This document shows, piece by piece, positions 1 through 8,720 of a DNA stretch of 43,839 nucleotides. The notes beneath the pieces are model-generated. The model ran no database searches, was not told where the DNA came from, and saw only the letters and a list, made by a program, of their open reading frames with translations. Within the stretch, counting starts at the first letter, position 1. Each line of letters begins with the position of its first letter. Source of the DNA: Prevotella sp. (GTDB taxonomy: Bacteria > Bacteroidota > Bacteroidia > Bacteroidales > Bacteroidaceae); the NCBI GenBank assembly GCA_017961115.1, contig JAGCXX010000303.1:1-43839 (forward strand). The letters run 5' to 3'. The position numbers were made by a program, and so were the translations under genes.

Positions 1-371
1 CGTATGATGGTGCCTTGGTTGCCACTCTGCTCAGCCAATTGCAGATTGCGGTTAATATATAAAGTGGTGGAGTCGTAGTTGAATTTCGAATAAGCCTCGA
101 TGAGTTTGTCGGTCAGGGAAATCTCTTCAGCCAAACTTCCATTTCGATGCCGGAGACGCTCCTTGATGGCTTCAATATCTTTTTCGTGAGCATCATCAAA
201 TTCTCGGATGTGGGTGATGGCAGAGTCTAATTGCGCCAACAAGATGGCTGTCTGGCCTGTTCCATCTTGACGGGAAGGCCTGTCCGCTCTCTCTTCCGAC
301 ACCCCCTTTCCTTCCAGAGGAAAAAGCAAAAATAGAAAGATATAGAATAGTAGGTTGATATGATACTTCAT
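1..371 (-). CDS. DUF6377-type membrane regulator, N-terminal part (truncated by window edge)
   Basis: The reading frame opens at the ATG at 371 on the minus strand and stays open to base 1, so only about 123 residues are visible. A hydrophobic start (MKYHINLLFYIFLFLLFPL) looks like a signal peptide. It is followed by a charged helical segment (LDSAITHIREFDDAHEKDIEAIKERL) and a helical repeat containing YDSTTLYINRNLQLAEQSG. That pattern is what I know from the start of Bacteroidota DUF6377 proteins: periplasmic TPR-like helices, one membrane helix, then a cytoplasmic DNA-binding end. They are usually encoded beside glycan-utilisation genes. The DNA-binding end is not in the window, so the call rests on the N-terminus alone. 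It is divergent from the GH16-GH18 gene and could regulate it. A generic TPR protein is the alternative. Confidence 0.6.
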   Translation of the reverse strand, partial: MKYHINLLFYIFLFLLFPLEGKGVSEERADRPSRQDGTGQTAILLAQLDSAITHIREFDDAHEKDIEAIKERLRHRNGSLAEEISLTDKLIEAYSKFNYDSTTLYINRNLQLAEQSGNQGTII

Positions 372-412
372 TATTAGCGTGAAAAAGAGTGTATTTCAAA
401 TTTAGGTTTTGG

Positions 413-446
413 CAAAGTTATAAAAAAATATAGATGCTACAACAAA
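413..446 (-). promoter_or_regulatory. Bacteroidota-type promoter for the DUF6377 gene
   Basis: The minus strand reads TAACTTTG (plus-strand 413-420), matching TAnnTTTG. A TTG-rich -33 region lies about 19-22 nt further upstream (plus-strand 440-446). Transcription would begin near 406, giving a leader of about 35 nt before the ATG at 371. The rest of 372-608 is AT-rich and holds no gene. Confidence 0.5.
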
Positions 447-603
447 ATCAAGCGTATTTTTTCTTTTTTCTCCTTGATTTGTAAAAAAAGGTGTATTAAT
501 TCATCTACTTTTTTGCAAGCAAAGAATAGATGTAACCTTTTGATTTGCAAACAAATAATCATTATCAGACATTACATTCAATCCACTATGGCAATTACAA
601 TCC

Positions 604-634
604 TTTGAATGAAGCCTTTTTTTCACTATTTTTG
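604..634 (+). promoter_or_regulatory. Promoter of the GH16-GH18 operon
   Basis: TTTG at 604-607, exactly 19 nt, then TATTTTTG at 627-634: a full match to the Bacteroidota sigma-ABfr consensus. Transcription should start near 641. This rules out the ATG at 609 as translation start and favours the ATGs at 675 or 687. Confidence 0.75.
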
Positions 635-686
635 CACAATCATGATCTTTACCCAAACACTTATAGCAAATAGGATGCAAAATACA

Positions 687-3365
687 ATGAAAAAGACCGG
701 AGTCAGACACCTCATGCCATTATTGCTGCTTTTCGTCACCGCCGTGACCTTGCAGGCACAGACCAATTCGGGGTTGGAAACCACGCACGACGAGTCGGGC
801 TTTGTACCCGAAGGCTACCAATTGGACTGGAGCGATGAGTTTGACGGAAGTGAACTGAACACCAATGACTGGAAATTCGAGATACAAGAGCCCGGTTGGG
901 TCAACAACGAGCTTCAGCGGTACGTTGGAAAGACCTACAGGGGAAACAAGGTGGTGTTTGTAGAGGACGGTCACCTCACCATCCGTGCTCAGAAAGTGGA
1001 CAACCAAATCGTATCAGGACGCATCAATGCCCGTCCATCCCAGGGATGGCGTTACGGATATTTTGAGGCGCGCCTCAAACTGCCCAAGGGAAGAGGCACG
1101 TGGCCAGCTTTCTGGATGATGCCTGTGAATGTGGACTGGGCTACCAACCCCTGGCCTCGCTGTGGAGAGATAGACATTATGGAAGAGGTGGGATACTCCC
1201 CAGGAAATGTGTCGTCATCCATCCATTGCGAGACATACAACCACACGGCAAATACGCAGAAAACCCATTCGATGTATTTGCCCACTGCCGAGGACGAATA
1301 CCATATCTACAGCATGGAATGGACATCAGAGAAACTGACGTTCTTTGTCGACGGACAAAAGCACATGGAGTTTCTCAAAGAGAGCGACGACCATTCGGTG
1401 TGGCCATTCCATTATGCATTCCATCCCATCCTCAACCTGGCATGGGGAGGCTCTTGGGGCGGAGCACAGGGAGTTGACGAGACAGCATTGCCCGCCGAGC
1501 TGCTCGTCGACTATGTAAGAATCTACAAAAAGCCGATGCCCGAGACAGCCAAGAAAATCGTGGCTTATGTCACCTCATGGTCGTCCGTTGCCGTCGACCC
1601 AAATGTCATGACGCACATCAACTATGCCTTCGGTGGAATCGACAGCAATGGACATGTGACAGTGGACGGCAAGAACCGTTTTAAGGAAATCGTGGCTCTA
1701 AAAGAGAAGAACCCGTCATTGAAAGTGTTGTTGAGCATCGGCGGATGGGGACGTGGAAATTTCTCCCCCATAGCCGCTGACGAAGCGAAGAGGAAGGAAT
1801 TCGCAAGGTCTTGCCGAGAGTTCTGCGACCAAAATGGAATCGACGGCATCGACATCGACTGGGAGTTTCCCGGAAACAACTCGTCGGGAGAAGCATCCCC
1901 ATCGAATGAGAAAACCAACTACACACTGATGATGCGAGAACTCCGTGCGGCCCTGGGCGACGACCTGTTGCTCACCATGGCATCATCAGCCAGTCCGGGG
2001 TATTATGATTACCCCTCACTCATAGGATATCTCGATTTCGTCAATGTCATGACCTACGACATGGCAAGTCCGCCCAATCACCATTCCGCACTCTACCGTG
2101 GAGGCACCGTGGGAAACGGGTGGTTGGTAATCCATGAAGCTATTCAGGAGCACCTAAAGGCAGGAGTGCCGGCAGAAAAACTTGTCATGGGTCTTGCCTT
2201 CTATGGCAATGGCAATGCCGACGGCAGTGGTTCTGCCAATCAGATTTCATTGCAGGAAATCGAGAACGGCATAGCCGATGGCAAATGGACAGACCACTGG
2301 GATGATGTGGCGAAAGTGCCATATGTGACCAACGCAAGTGGGAAATTCGTCTACGGCTATGACAATGCACGGTCGCTCACGGGAAAATGCCAGTATATAG
2401 TAGACCATGATTTGGCTGGGGGCATGTATTGGGAGTATGCCAACGACAACCTGATGGGAACCGAGCGCAACACTGTCTACGACTGTCTTGTGGGAAATGC
2501 TGTAAGAAAGGAGAACGTCACATTGGGCGGTGAGCCATTAGAGTATATTGGAGCCAACAGATATGGCAATGTCCTCGAAATGGTCAAGGGCAACACCTAC
2601 ATCGCCGATGGAGCCGATGAATTCAACGATGTCAGTTGGTATTACGACCCCGATTTCTTTGAGAAAACCGCCGATGGCTCATATCTATTCAGGGCCGTAT
2701 CCGGGAAATATGATATCAGTGCCGATTTCAACAACCATTGTTTCCGTGTCGTCCCTCTCGACGAAGAAGGCCAACCGCTCACCTACAGCATACAGGATGG
2801 GAAAGGATGCATCTGGGTAATAGGAGCCAATTCAAGTTATGGTAAGCCATCATACCTCCCGGGCAATGATGACGGATGGACCGAAAGCCGCGCGCTGCCC
2901 ATGGCCAGGATAGATGACACTCACCACCAAATCACCTTCGAGGTAGGACAACAACTCAATCCGGAGAAAGTGAACTTCAAGTTCTTTCATCAGAATTCAT
3001 TCGGAAACGATGAGAATGATGAATTCACCCCTTTCACCAATCCCAAAATCACAACCAACAGTGATGTCTTTTATGTCAATTTCAACACACCCGATTGTGG
3101 CAATGTCAAACTGCGCTCCGGCAAATCATTAACCCCAGGTGACGTCTATGTGTTCACCATCGACACCAGTGACACCTCTCATGTCATCTTGTCGACAGAA
3201 AACATCACCACAGGGGTGGAGGAAGTGAAAACAGCCCACTCAATCCACAACGACATATATTACGACATTACGGGCAAGAAAATAAATGGAATGACCCCGA
3301 AGAGGCACGGGCTGCAAACCAAGAAGCAAATCATAATCATAGATGGGAAAAAAAGAATTGAGTAG
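687..3365 (+). CDS. Secreted GH16-GH18 double glycoside hydrolase with C-terminal glycan-binding-like domain
   Basis: About 892 residues from the ATG at 687; the ATG at 675 is equally possible, and 609 precedes the mapped promoter. A signal peptide (MKKTGVRHLMPLLLLF...LQAQ) is followed by a GH16 laminarinase-like domain (about 25-285). This carries the catalytic motif GEIDIMEE with E161, D163 and E166. A complete GH18 chitinase-type domain follows (about 289-605), with SIGGW and DGIDIDWE (D386, D389, D391, E393). The C-terminal 280 residues resemble DUF5121/DUF5125-like SusE-type glycan-binding domains. The protein ends in a short YYDITGKKINGM... tail reminiscent of secretion/anchoring tails in this group. 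GH16 enzymes of this type cut beta-1,3-glucans and GH18 enzymes cut chitin-like beta-1,4-GlcNAc chains. One polypeptide with both suggests cross-linked glucan-chitin as substrate, which is inference. The GH18 part is clearly related to the next gene's. Confidence 0.9.
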   Translation: MKKTGVRHLMPLLLLFVTAVTLQAQTNSGLETTHDESGFVPEGYQLDWSDEFDGSELNTNDWKFEIQEPGWVNNELQRYVGKTYRGNKVVFVEDGHLTIRAQKVDNQIVSGRINARPSQGWRYGYFEARLKLPKGRGTWPAFWMMPVNVDWATNPWPRCGEIDIMEEVGYSPGNVSSSIHCETYNHTANTQKTHSMYLPTAEDEYHIYSMEWTSEKLTFFVDGQKHMEFLKESDDHSVWPFHYAFHPILNLAWGGSWGGAQGVDETALPAELLVDYVRIYKKPMPETAKKIVAYVTSWSSVAVDPNVMTHINYAFGGIDSNGHVTVDGKNRFKEIVALKEKNPSLKVLLSIGGWGRGNFSPIAADEAKRKEFARSCREFCDQNGIDGIDIDWEFPGNNSSGEASPSNEKTNYTLMMRELRAALGDDLLLTMASSASPGYYDYPSLIGYLDFVNVMTYDMASPPNHHSALYRGGTVGNGWLVIHEAIQEHLKAGVPAEKLVMGLAFYGNGNADGSGSANQISLQEIENGIADGKWTDHWDDVAKVPYVTNASGKFVYGYDNARSLTGKCQYIVDHDLAGGMYWEYANDNLMGTERNTVYDCLVGNAVRKENVTLGGEPLEYIGANRYGNVLEMVKGNTYIADGADEFNDVSWYYDPDFFEKTADGSYLFRAVSGKYDISADFNNHCFRVVPLDEEGQPLTYSIQDGKGCIWVIGANSSYGKPSYLPGNDDGWTESRALPMARIDDTHHQITFEVGQQLNPEKVNFKFFHQNSFGNDENDEFTPFTNPKITTNSDVFYVNFNTPDCGNVKLRSGKSLTPGDVYVFTIDTSDTSHVILSTENITTGVEEVKTAHSIHNDIYYDITGKKINGMTPKRHGLQTKKQIIIIDGKKRIE

Positions 3366-3454
3366 TTAAGCCATGTGATATATTGGTCGGCATCCATGTA
3401 TTGGAGTTTTAAGTATTCAACTAATTAAGAGCAGAGCAAAAAGAAATTCGAGAT

Positions 3455-5179
3455 ATGAACAAGACAAGAATCATCCTTTCGATGGCGGTAGTCATGCTCA
3501 TGACAGCCACGTTACAAGCAAGACCAGCAAAGGCAGACAACATGGTGGTGGTGGCCTATGTCACCTCGTGGACACAGGAGACTCCCGACCCCTCTGTAAT
3601 GACACATATCAACTACGCATTCGGACACGTCAATGACTCTTTTGACGGTGTGAGGATTGACAATCCTGAACGATTGCGGAAGATAGTTGGGTTGAAAGAG
3701 AAGAACTCCAACCTGAAGGTGATGCTCAGCATAGGTGGTTGGGGAAGCGGACGGTTCAGTGAGATGGCCGCCTCTGAAAAGAACAGAGCAAGTTTCGTCA
3801 ATGACTGCCGAAGAGTCGTGAGCGACTTCAAACTCGACGGCATCGATATCGACTGGGAATACCCCACACAGTCGTCAGCGGGAATCTCATCCTCGCCAGA
3901 CGACACGGGCAATTTCACCCTGCTCATGCGTGACCTGCGACGAGCCTTGGGAAAAAAGAAGCTCCTCACCGCCGCCACCGTATGCGATGCCAAATACATT
4001 GACTTCCGCTCATGCATACAGTATATGGATTTTGTCAACGTGATGGCCTACGACATGGGAAACCCACCCCGGCATCATGCAGCCCTCTTCCCCTCGGCTG
4101 TCTCAAGCCACATCACCGCATCACAAGCAGTGGAAGAGCATCTGAAAGCAGGCGTCCCAGCCAACAAACTGGTAATGGGGATGCCGTTCTACGGACGTGG
4201 AAGCCGTGAGGACAGCGGACTGCGGGAATACGACCGCACCGGAATACTCCCCAAGGGATATGAAAAGCGATGGGACGACGTGGGAAAAGTGCCCTACATC
4301 ACCAACGAACAGGGGATATTGGTAAGGGGATATGAAAACAGCCAATCGCTTGCCGAGAAATGCCAGTTCATCCTTGACCATCACCTTCGTGGCGGCATGT
4401 ATTGGGACTATGCAAGCGACAACAGCCAGGGAGATGAGCGGACCACCCTCTACCTCTCGCTCCTCAAGAACAAAAAAGCCACGCTGCCCCCCCGCAAAGT
4501 TCTCGTACTCGCAGAGAGGGGCGGTCTGCACGAGCCTTTTACGGCAACCGGACTGCAATGGCTTGAAGACAACAAAGAGAGGTTCAACATGCAACTCGTC
4601 GTACTCAACACGGCGGAAAACATCGCCAAAGGAGAGTTGGGCAATTATCATCTCGTGCTCCAGTTGAACCATCCCCCCTATGCATGGAGCAAGGAAGCAC
4701 AACTTGACTTTCAAAACTACATCAACCGGGGTGTAGGAAACTACATCGGATTTCACCATGCCACATTGTTGGGCGAATTCGACGGATACGGCATGTGGCA
4801 GTGGTTCTCCGACTTCATGGGAGGTATGCGATATGAGAACTACATCGCCGAGAAATGCGACGGAACCGTGCAAGTGGAAGACAGGCAGCATCCTGTGATG
4901 AACGACATACCAGGAACTTTTGTCATCGAGGACGACGAATGGTATACCTACAACAAGAATCCACGTCAAAACGTGCATGTTCTAGCGCATGTCGACGAGG
5001 CCAGTTATACCATCAAGACCAACATCAAAATGGGCGACCACCCCGTGGTGTGGACAAACCCCTCCAAGGGAGCACGGAATGTGTATTTCCAGTTCGGGCA
5101 CAGCAAATTGCTGTTCGACAATCCCATCTTCGTCAAGTTGCTCGAGAATGCGCTCAAATGGACTTTGATGGAAGAATGA
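3455..5179 (+). CDS. GH18 chitinase-like domain fused to a ThuA-like domain
   Basis: 574 residues starting MNKTRIILSMAVVMLMTATLQA, a probable signal peptide. GH18 spans about 28-335, with MLSIGGWG and DGIDIDWE (D128, D131, D133, E135), so the catalytic acid is intact. From about 347 to the end is a ThuA-like (class I glutamine amidotransferase-like fold) domain, with VLVLAERGGLHEP at its start and GNYIGFHHAT and DHPVVWTNPSKG further on. The family name comes from rhizobial ThuA of trehalose/disaccharide catabolism. The role of secreted ThuA domains in Bacteroidota is not established. The gene lies 90 nt after the GH16-GH18 gene and overlaps the next gene by 4 nt (ATGA), so it sits inside an operon. 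Most likely it acts on chitin oligomers. GH18 also includes endo-N-acetylglucosaminidases of N-glycans, which cannot be excluded. Confidence 0.88.
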   Translation: MNKTRIILSMAVVMLMTATLQARPAKADNMVVVAYVTSWTQETPDPSVMTHINYAFGHVNDSFDGVRIDNPERLRKIVGLKEKNSNLKVMLSIGGWGSGRFSEMAASEKNRASFVNDCRRVVSDFKLDGIDIDWEYPTQSSAGISSSPDDTGNFTLLMRDLRRALGKKKLLTAATVCDAKYIDFRSCIQYMDFVNVMAYDMGNPPRHHAALFPSAVSSHITASQAVEEHLKAGVPANKLVMGMPFYGRGSREDSGLREYDRTGILPKGYEKRWDDVGKVPYITNEQGILVRGYENSQSLAEKCQFILDHHLRGGMYWDYASDNSQGDERTTLYLSLLKNKKATLPPRKVLVLAERGGLHEPFTATGLQWLEDNKERFNMQLVVLNTAENIAKGELGNYHLVLQLNHPPYAWSKEAQLDFQNYINRGVGNYIGFHHATLLGEFDGYGMWQWFSDFMGGMRYENYIAEKCDGTVQVEDRQHPVMNDIPGTFVIEDDEWYTYNKNPRQNVHVLAHVDEASYTIKTNIKMGDHPVVWTNPSKGARNVYFQFGHSKLLFDNPIFVKLLENALKWTLMEE

Positions 5180-7530
5180 GCCGATTTGTCGTTTTCCTTT
5201 TCCTGTCACTCGGTTTGAAAGGAATGGCACAGTTGCCATTGCCGGTAGACACGGACAACTCGTTGGAGGCACTGCAACTGCGCGAGGCTGTGCTGAAGAG
5301 CGAGTTGCTCAACATCGTGCCCACCCCACCCCTTTGGCAGCATCAGGGACTCGGCACCATGACAATAGGAGACAACAGGCAACTGACCCTCAGCATACCT
5401 GTCAGTACGGGTATGCGCGCCCAGGGAGCACCCAACGACCCCGACTATGCTACTTATGGGAGAGCCACAGTGTCGTATCAACTGAACGGCCGCAACTTGG
5501 AGGACTTCAACCGTATCACCATGGATGTGTACCCCCAATGTGAGGGAGTCGCCATCATGAACCTCAACCTTTTGCTGAATAGCAGTACGCAGAATGACTT
5601 GGGTGCCCATCTGGTCAACCTGAGAAACAACCAATGGAACAGGGTGGTCTACGACATCTCCGGCATCAGCCGCCACAAAGTGCATACGCTTGACATCTAC
5701 ACCGACCTGAAGGGACGCAATCAAGCCAAATGTGATTCCTTCATATACCGTATTGCCAACATACGTCTTGAACAGACCGCACACTCCTATATCGAGAGAG
5801 GGTGGACCCCGGAACCAGGCCTGATGGCCTATTCCACCTCCGGATACTTCGCATCAGGAAGCAAGACAGCAGTATTCCGGATTCCAGAAGGTATGCCCAC
5901 CAGCAGCGGCAATCCGTTCAGGCTTGTTGACACCAACAGCGGCAAGACCATGTTCACAGGCCATGTGCAGACAAAAGCAACGACTATCGGAACATTCGGC
6001 ATCCTCGATTTCACACCATTTGCAAAGACAGGGGACTATCGGTTGGAATATATGGACATGCATACGAATCCTTTCCATATCGGCGACGATGTTTTCACGC
6101 ATGCGGAGCAACTGTTGCTCAACTTCATTTTTTGCCAACGGTGTGGCTATGAGGTGCCCGGCATTCATGGTGTCTGCCACAACGACGTATTCTGCTCCTA
6201 CAACGGGATGCAATTCTCATACGGAGGCGGCTGGCATGATGCGGGCGACCTGTCGCAACAGACACTGCAAACCTGCGAGACAGCTTATGCCCTGCTCGAA
6301 ATGTGGAACAAGACTCAAGACAAAAACTCACCCTTGGCCAGGCGCCTGTTTGATGAGTCGGTATGGGGACTGCGGTTTGTGCTGCGCAGCCGTCTTGGAG
6401 ATGGATTTCATGCCAGCAGCATCGGTCTACTGCATTGGACCGATGGCATTATCGGTACGGACGATGACATCCACACCGTGCGTTTGCAAAACACTGCCTA
6501 CGACAATTTCCTATATGCTGCTTGCGAGGCATTCGCAGCGCGGACCATTCCCGCCTCATCCTTGCGCGACAGTTTGAAACGTGCTGCCGTGGAGGATTTC
6601 CAATTCGCCATGAACAAATTCAAGTGTGACGGGTATGACCTGTTCCCCCACATCATGGAACATACCTACAACACATCCCACTCACAGTTTCAAGCCACCA
6701 TCAGTTGGGCGGCAACCCAACTCTTCATGTTGACCGGGAAAGAGGAGTATGGAGAGATAGCCGCCAACAGTATAAGGTATGTCATGGAATGCCAAGAGAA
6801 AGACGGAGCCTGCCCAGGATTTTTCTATCGGGATACGACACGGCGAGCCATTGTCCATTACATTCACCAGTCAAGACAGCAGCTGTTGATGCAGGCTTTG
6901 GTCGGCCTGTGTGAAAGTCAGCCGATGCACAAGGACTACGGACGGTGGCAGGATTGCATCAGATTGTATGGCAACCATCTGAAGGAAATCCAACATTATA
7001 CCGAACCTTACGGCATGGCCCCTTCAGGCATATACAAAACGGAAGAGTATTCCGACTCGGCAGGTTTCCACTCCCTTCACATTTTTTCTCCCGAAAATGC
7101 CCATGAGCGCTACGACATACAGCTAAGAAATGGCGAGAGAATCAGCAACAACCTCTATTTGAGGCGGTTCCCCATCTGGTTTGGCATCTTCAATGGCAAT
7201 GAGGCGATTATCTTGTCGGCAGGAAAGGCCGCCGCCATCTGCGGGCATTTCCTCAAGGATGACGAATTGTTGCAGATAGGAAGGGAGCAGCTCTACTGGA
7301 CCGTGGGGAAAAATCCATTCTGCCAGTCGCTCATCTATGGTGAGGGATGCCACTATCCATCCCTTGACAGTTTCTCTTCAGGTGAGATTATGGGTGGGAT
7401 TCCTGTAGGCATACGTTCATGGGGAAACGACGACACCCCCTATTGGCCACATACCAACAATGCCTGTTATAAAGAGGTATGGGTCACGTCAGCTGCGAAG
7501 TTTCTCTCACTTTTGTCAGAATATCAATAA
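5176..7530 (+). CDS. Secreted GH9 family glycoside hydrolase (endoglucanase or exo-glucosaminidase type)
   Basis: 784 residues from the ATG at 5176, which overlaps the previous stop codon (ATGA). The open frame extends further upstream, but only this ATG gives a signal peptide (MSRFVVFLFLSLGLKGMAQ). An unassigned beta-sandwich-like region (about 60-205) precedes a CelD-type Ig-like domain (about 208-300). The (alpha/alpha)6 GH9 domain carries WHDAGD (D355, D358) as the base region, the family block GKNPFCQSLIYGEG, and the general-acid glutamate in NNACYKEVW (E767). GH9 includes cellulases and also Vibrio exo-beta-glucosaminidases that act on chitin oligosaccharides. Beside two GH18 genes the latter activity is plausible, but specificity cannot be read from the sequence. 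Confidence 0.88.
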   Translation: MSRFVVFLFLSLGLKGMAQLPLPVDTDNSLEALQLREAVLKSELLNIVPTPPLWQHQGLGTMTIGDNRQLTLSIPVSTGMRAQGAPNDPDYATYGRATVSYQLNGRNLEDFNRITMDVYPQCEGVAIMNLNLLLNSSTQNDLGAHLVNLRNNQWNRVVYDISGISRHKVHTLDIYTDLKGRNQAKCDSFIYRIANIRLEQTAHSYIERGWTPEPGLMAYSTSGYFASGSKTAVFRIPEGMPTSSGNPFRLVDTNSGKTMFTGHVQTKATTIGTFGILDFTPFAKTGDYRLEYMDMHTNPFHIGDDVFTHAEQLLLNFIFCQRCGYEVPGIHGVCHNDVFCSYNGMQFSYGGGWHDAGDLSQQTLQTCETAYALLEMWNKTQDKNSPLARRLFDESVWGLRFVLRSRLGDGFHASSIGLLHWTDGIIGTDDDIHTVRLQNTAYDNFLYAACEAFAARTIPASSLRDSLKRAAVEDFQFAMNKFKCDGYDLFPHIMEHTYNTSHSQFQATISWAATQLFMLTGKEEYGEIAANSIRYVMECQEKDGACPGFFYRDTTRRAIVHYIHQSRQQLLMQALVGLCESQPMHKDYGRWQDCIRLYGNHLKEIQHYTEPYGMAPSGIYKTEEYSDSAGFHSLHIFSPENAHERYDIQLRNGERISNNLYLRRFPIWFGIFNGNEAIILSAGKAAAICGHFLKDDELLQIGREQLYWTVGKNPFCQSLIYGEGCHYPSLDSFSSGEIMGGIPVGIRSWGNDDTPYWPHTNNACYKEVWVTSAAKFLSLLSEYQ

Positions 7531-7540
7531 CTAAAAGAAT

Positions 7541-8353
7541 ATGCAAATGAAAAAGTTTTTATTATTTACGATGTTGTTGCTCGTATGCATCCCCATCAGT
7601 TCGCAAAACGAGGGAGAATATGCTGCCAACTATGCCAGTGCCCCCCGGTTCAAGGCATTGCTTTTATGGGAACCTGGTGCTGAGGAAGCCCACGTGCAGT
7701 TTGACAAACAGGCCATCGAGTTTTTTCACAAGCTCACCTATGGTGAGGGGTGGATAATGGACGTGACAACATCTTTGCAGGAATATCCCTACGAACGCCT
7801 CAAGGAATACAGCATCATTGTGGCTTTGAATGCCTCACCCGGAGGAAAAGTTCAAAGGGAAGCATTTGAGAAATATATGGACAATGGTGGGGGATGGATA
7901 GGGTTTCACGCTTCTGCCTACAACGACCGCAATACGCATTGGCCATGGCTGAACCGGTTTTTAGGATGCGGACAATTCTATTGCAACAACTGGCCACCCC
8001 AACCAGCCCTTGTCGAGTGTGATGTGACCAATCATCCCGTCACCTCCACTCTTCCCAAAGAATTCGTTGCACCTGCGAGTGAGTACTATCAGTGGCAGCC
8101 ATCACCCCGCTTGAATGAAGATGTGGAGGTGCTGGTCAGCATTTCACAGAAAATGTATCCTTTCGGACTGAAGGATGTGGTGAAATTCGGTGATTTCCCC
8201 ATCGTGTGGACCAACAAGAAATATAGGATGGTGTATCTCAACATGGGGCATGGCGACCAGGGTTTCATTGATGCCACCCAACAACTGCTCTTCGTCAATG
8301 CTTTCCGTTGGGTAGTGAGCAGAGACCCCCAAGGCGACCCGTTCAAGAAGTAA
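7541..8353 (+). CDS. Secreted stand-alone ThuA-like protein
   Basis: About 270 residues; ATG at 7541 or 7547, the latter beginning MKKFLLFTMLLLVCIPISSQ, a signal peptide. The rest is a single ThuA-like domain with FKALLLWEPGAEEAH at its start, NGGGWIGFHASAYND in the middle, and FPIVWTNKKYRMVYLNMGHGDQGF near the end. It starts 10 nt after the GH9 stop, so it is probably the last gene of the operon. The same fold is fused to GH18 two genes upstream, so the operon carries it twice. Family members are linked to sugar metabolism but the reaction is not settled for this type. It could modify released sugars or bind glycans. Confidence 0.8.
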   Translation: MQMKKFLLFTMLLLVCIPISSQNEGEYAANYASAPRFKALLLWEPGAEEAHVQFDKQAIEFFHKLTYGEGWIMDVTTSLQEYPYERLKEYSIIVALNASPGGKVQREAFEKYMDNGGGWIGFHASAYNDRNTHWPWLNRFLGCGQFYCNNWPPQPALVECDVTNHPVTSTLPKEFVAPASEYYQWQPSPRLNEDVEVLVSISQKMYPFGLKDVVKFGDFPIVWTNKKYRMVYLNMGHGDQGFIDATQQLLFVNAFRWVVSRDPQGDPFKK

Positions 8354-8421
8354 AGATTCCCCGATAATTATACCTTTCCATCGCCCTAATGAATGATTGG
8401 GTTAAAAAAACGCCCTCAAAA

Positions 8422-8453
8422 TTTGTAGGTTCCAAAACTAATCTGTAATTTTG
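8422..8453 (+). promoter_or_regulatory. Promoter of tRNA-Pro
   Basis: TTTG at 8422-8425, 20 nt, then TAATTTTG at 8446-8453. This places the transcript start near 8460, about 20 nt before the mature tRNA 5' end. Confidence 0.65.
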
Positions 8454-8481
8454 CACCCGCATTTCCGTTAAGGAAGGCATT

Positions 8482-8555
8482 CGGGGTGTAGCGCAGTCCG
8501 GTAGCGCTCCTGGTTTGGGACCAGGCGGTCGCAGGTTCGAATCCTGTCGCCCCGA
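8482..8555 (+). tRNA. tRNA-Pro (anticodon TGG)
   Basis: A 74-nt cloverleaf can be folded by eye. The acceptor stem is CGGGGTG paired with CGCCCCG (one G-U). The anticodon stem CCTGG/CCAGG encloses the loop TTTGGGA (anticodon TGG). The T arm is GCAGG TTCGAAT CCTGT with the conserved TTCGA. CCA is not encoded. The strong terminator follows directly. Its 3' flank is decayed foreign-looking DNA, consistent with a tRNA gene used as an integration site in the past (inference). Confidence 0.95.
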
Positions 8556-8566
8556 CTTTAATCAAG

Positions 8567-8610
8567 CCCAAATTGCTGATTAAAACAGTAATTTGGGTTT
8601 TATTTTTTCG
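8567..8610 (+). terminator. Intrinsic terminator after tRNA-Pro
   Basis: Twelve-base arms (CCCAAATTGCTG / CAGTAATTTGGG, one G-U) with a 7-nt loop, followed by TTTTATTTTTT. Confidence 0.85.
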
Positions 8611-8720
8611 ACTGCTTTACCAGCCATACTGTTTCGATGCGTACATCAGCAAAATGGGGGTCAGCGGATAAACCTGGTTGGTGGGCTGCCCGGTCAAGAG
8701 TAATTTGTTACCTTTGCGGC

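Noticed and set aside
609..686. Upstream in-frame ATG (609) as start of the GH16-GH18 protein
   Set aside because: It lies upstream of the predicted transcription start near 641, and the added residues destroy the signal-peptide form.
4121..4978. 285-codon minus-strand ORF opposite the GH18-ThuA gene
   Set aside because: Shadow frame; the plus-strand protein has intact catalytic motifs.
4855..5175. Long N-terminal extension of the GH9 frame
   Set aside because: It overlaps the GH18-ThuA coding sequence, is arginine/cysteine-rich like a shadow frame, and hides the signal peptide at 5176.
1..8353. A complete polysaccharide utilisation locus
   Set aside because: No SusC/SusD pair is visible, so only an enzyme operon can be claimed from this window.
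8637..8720. Extended start of the transposase remnant
   Set aside because: The family-like sequence begins at the ATG at 8721, after a -7 promoter element at 8709-8716.
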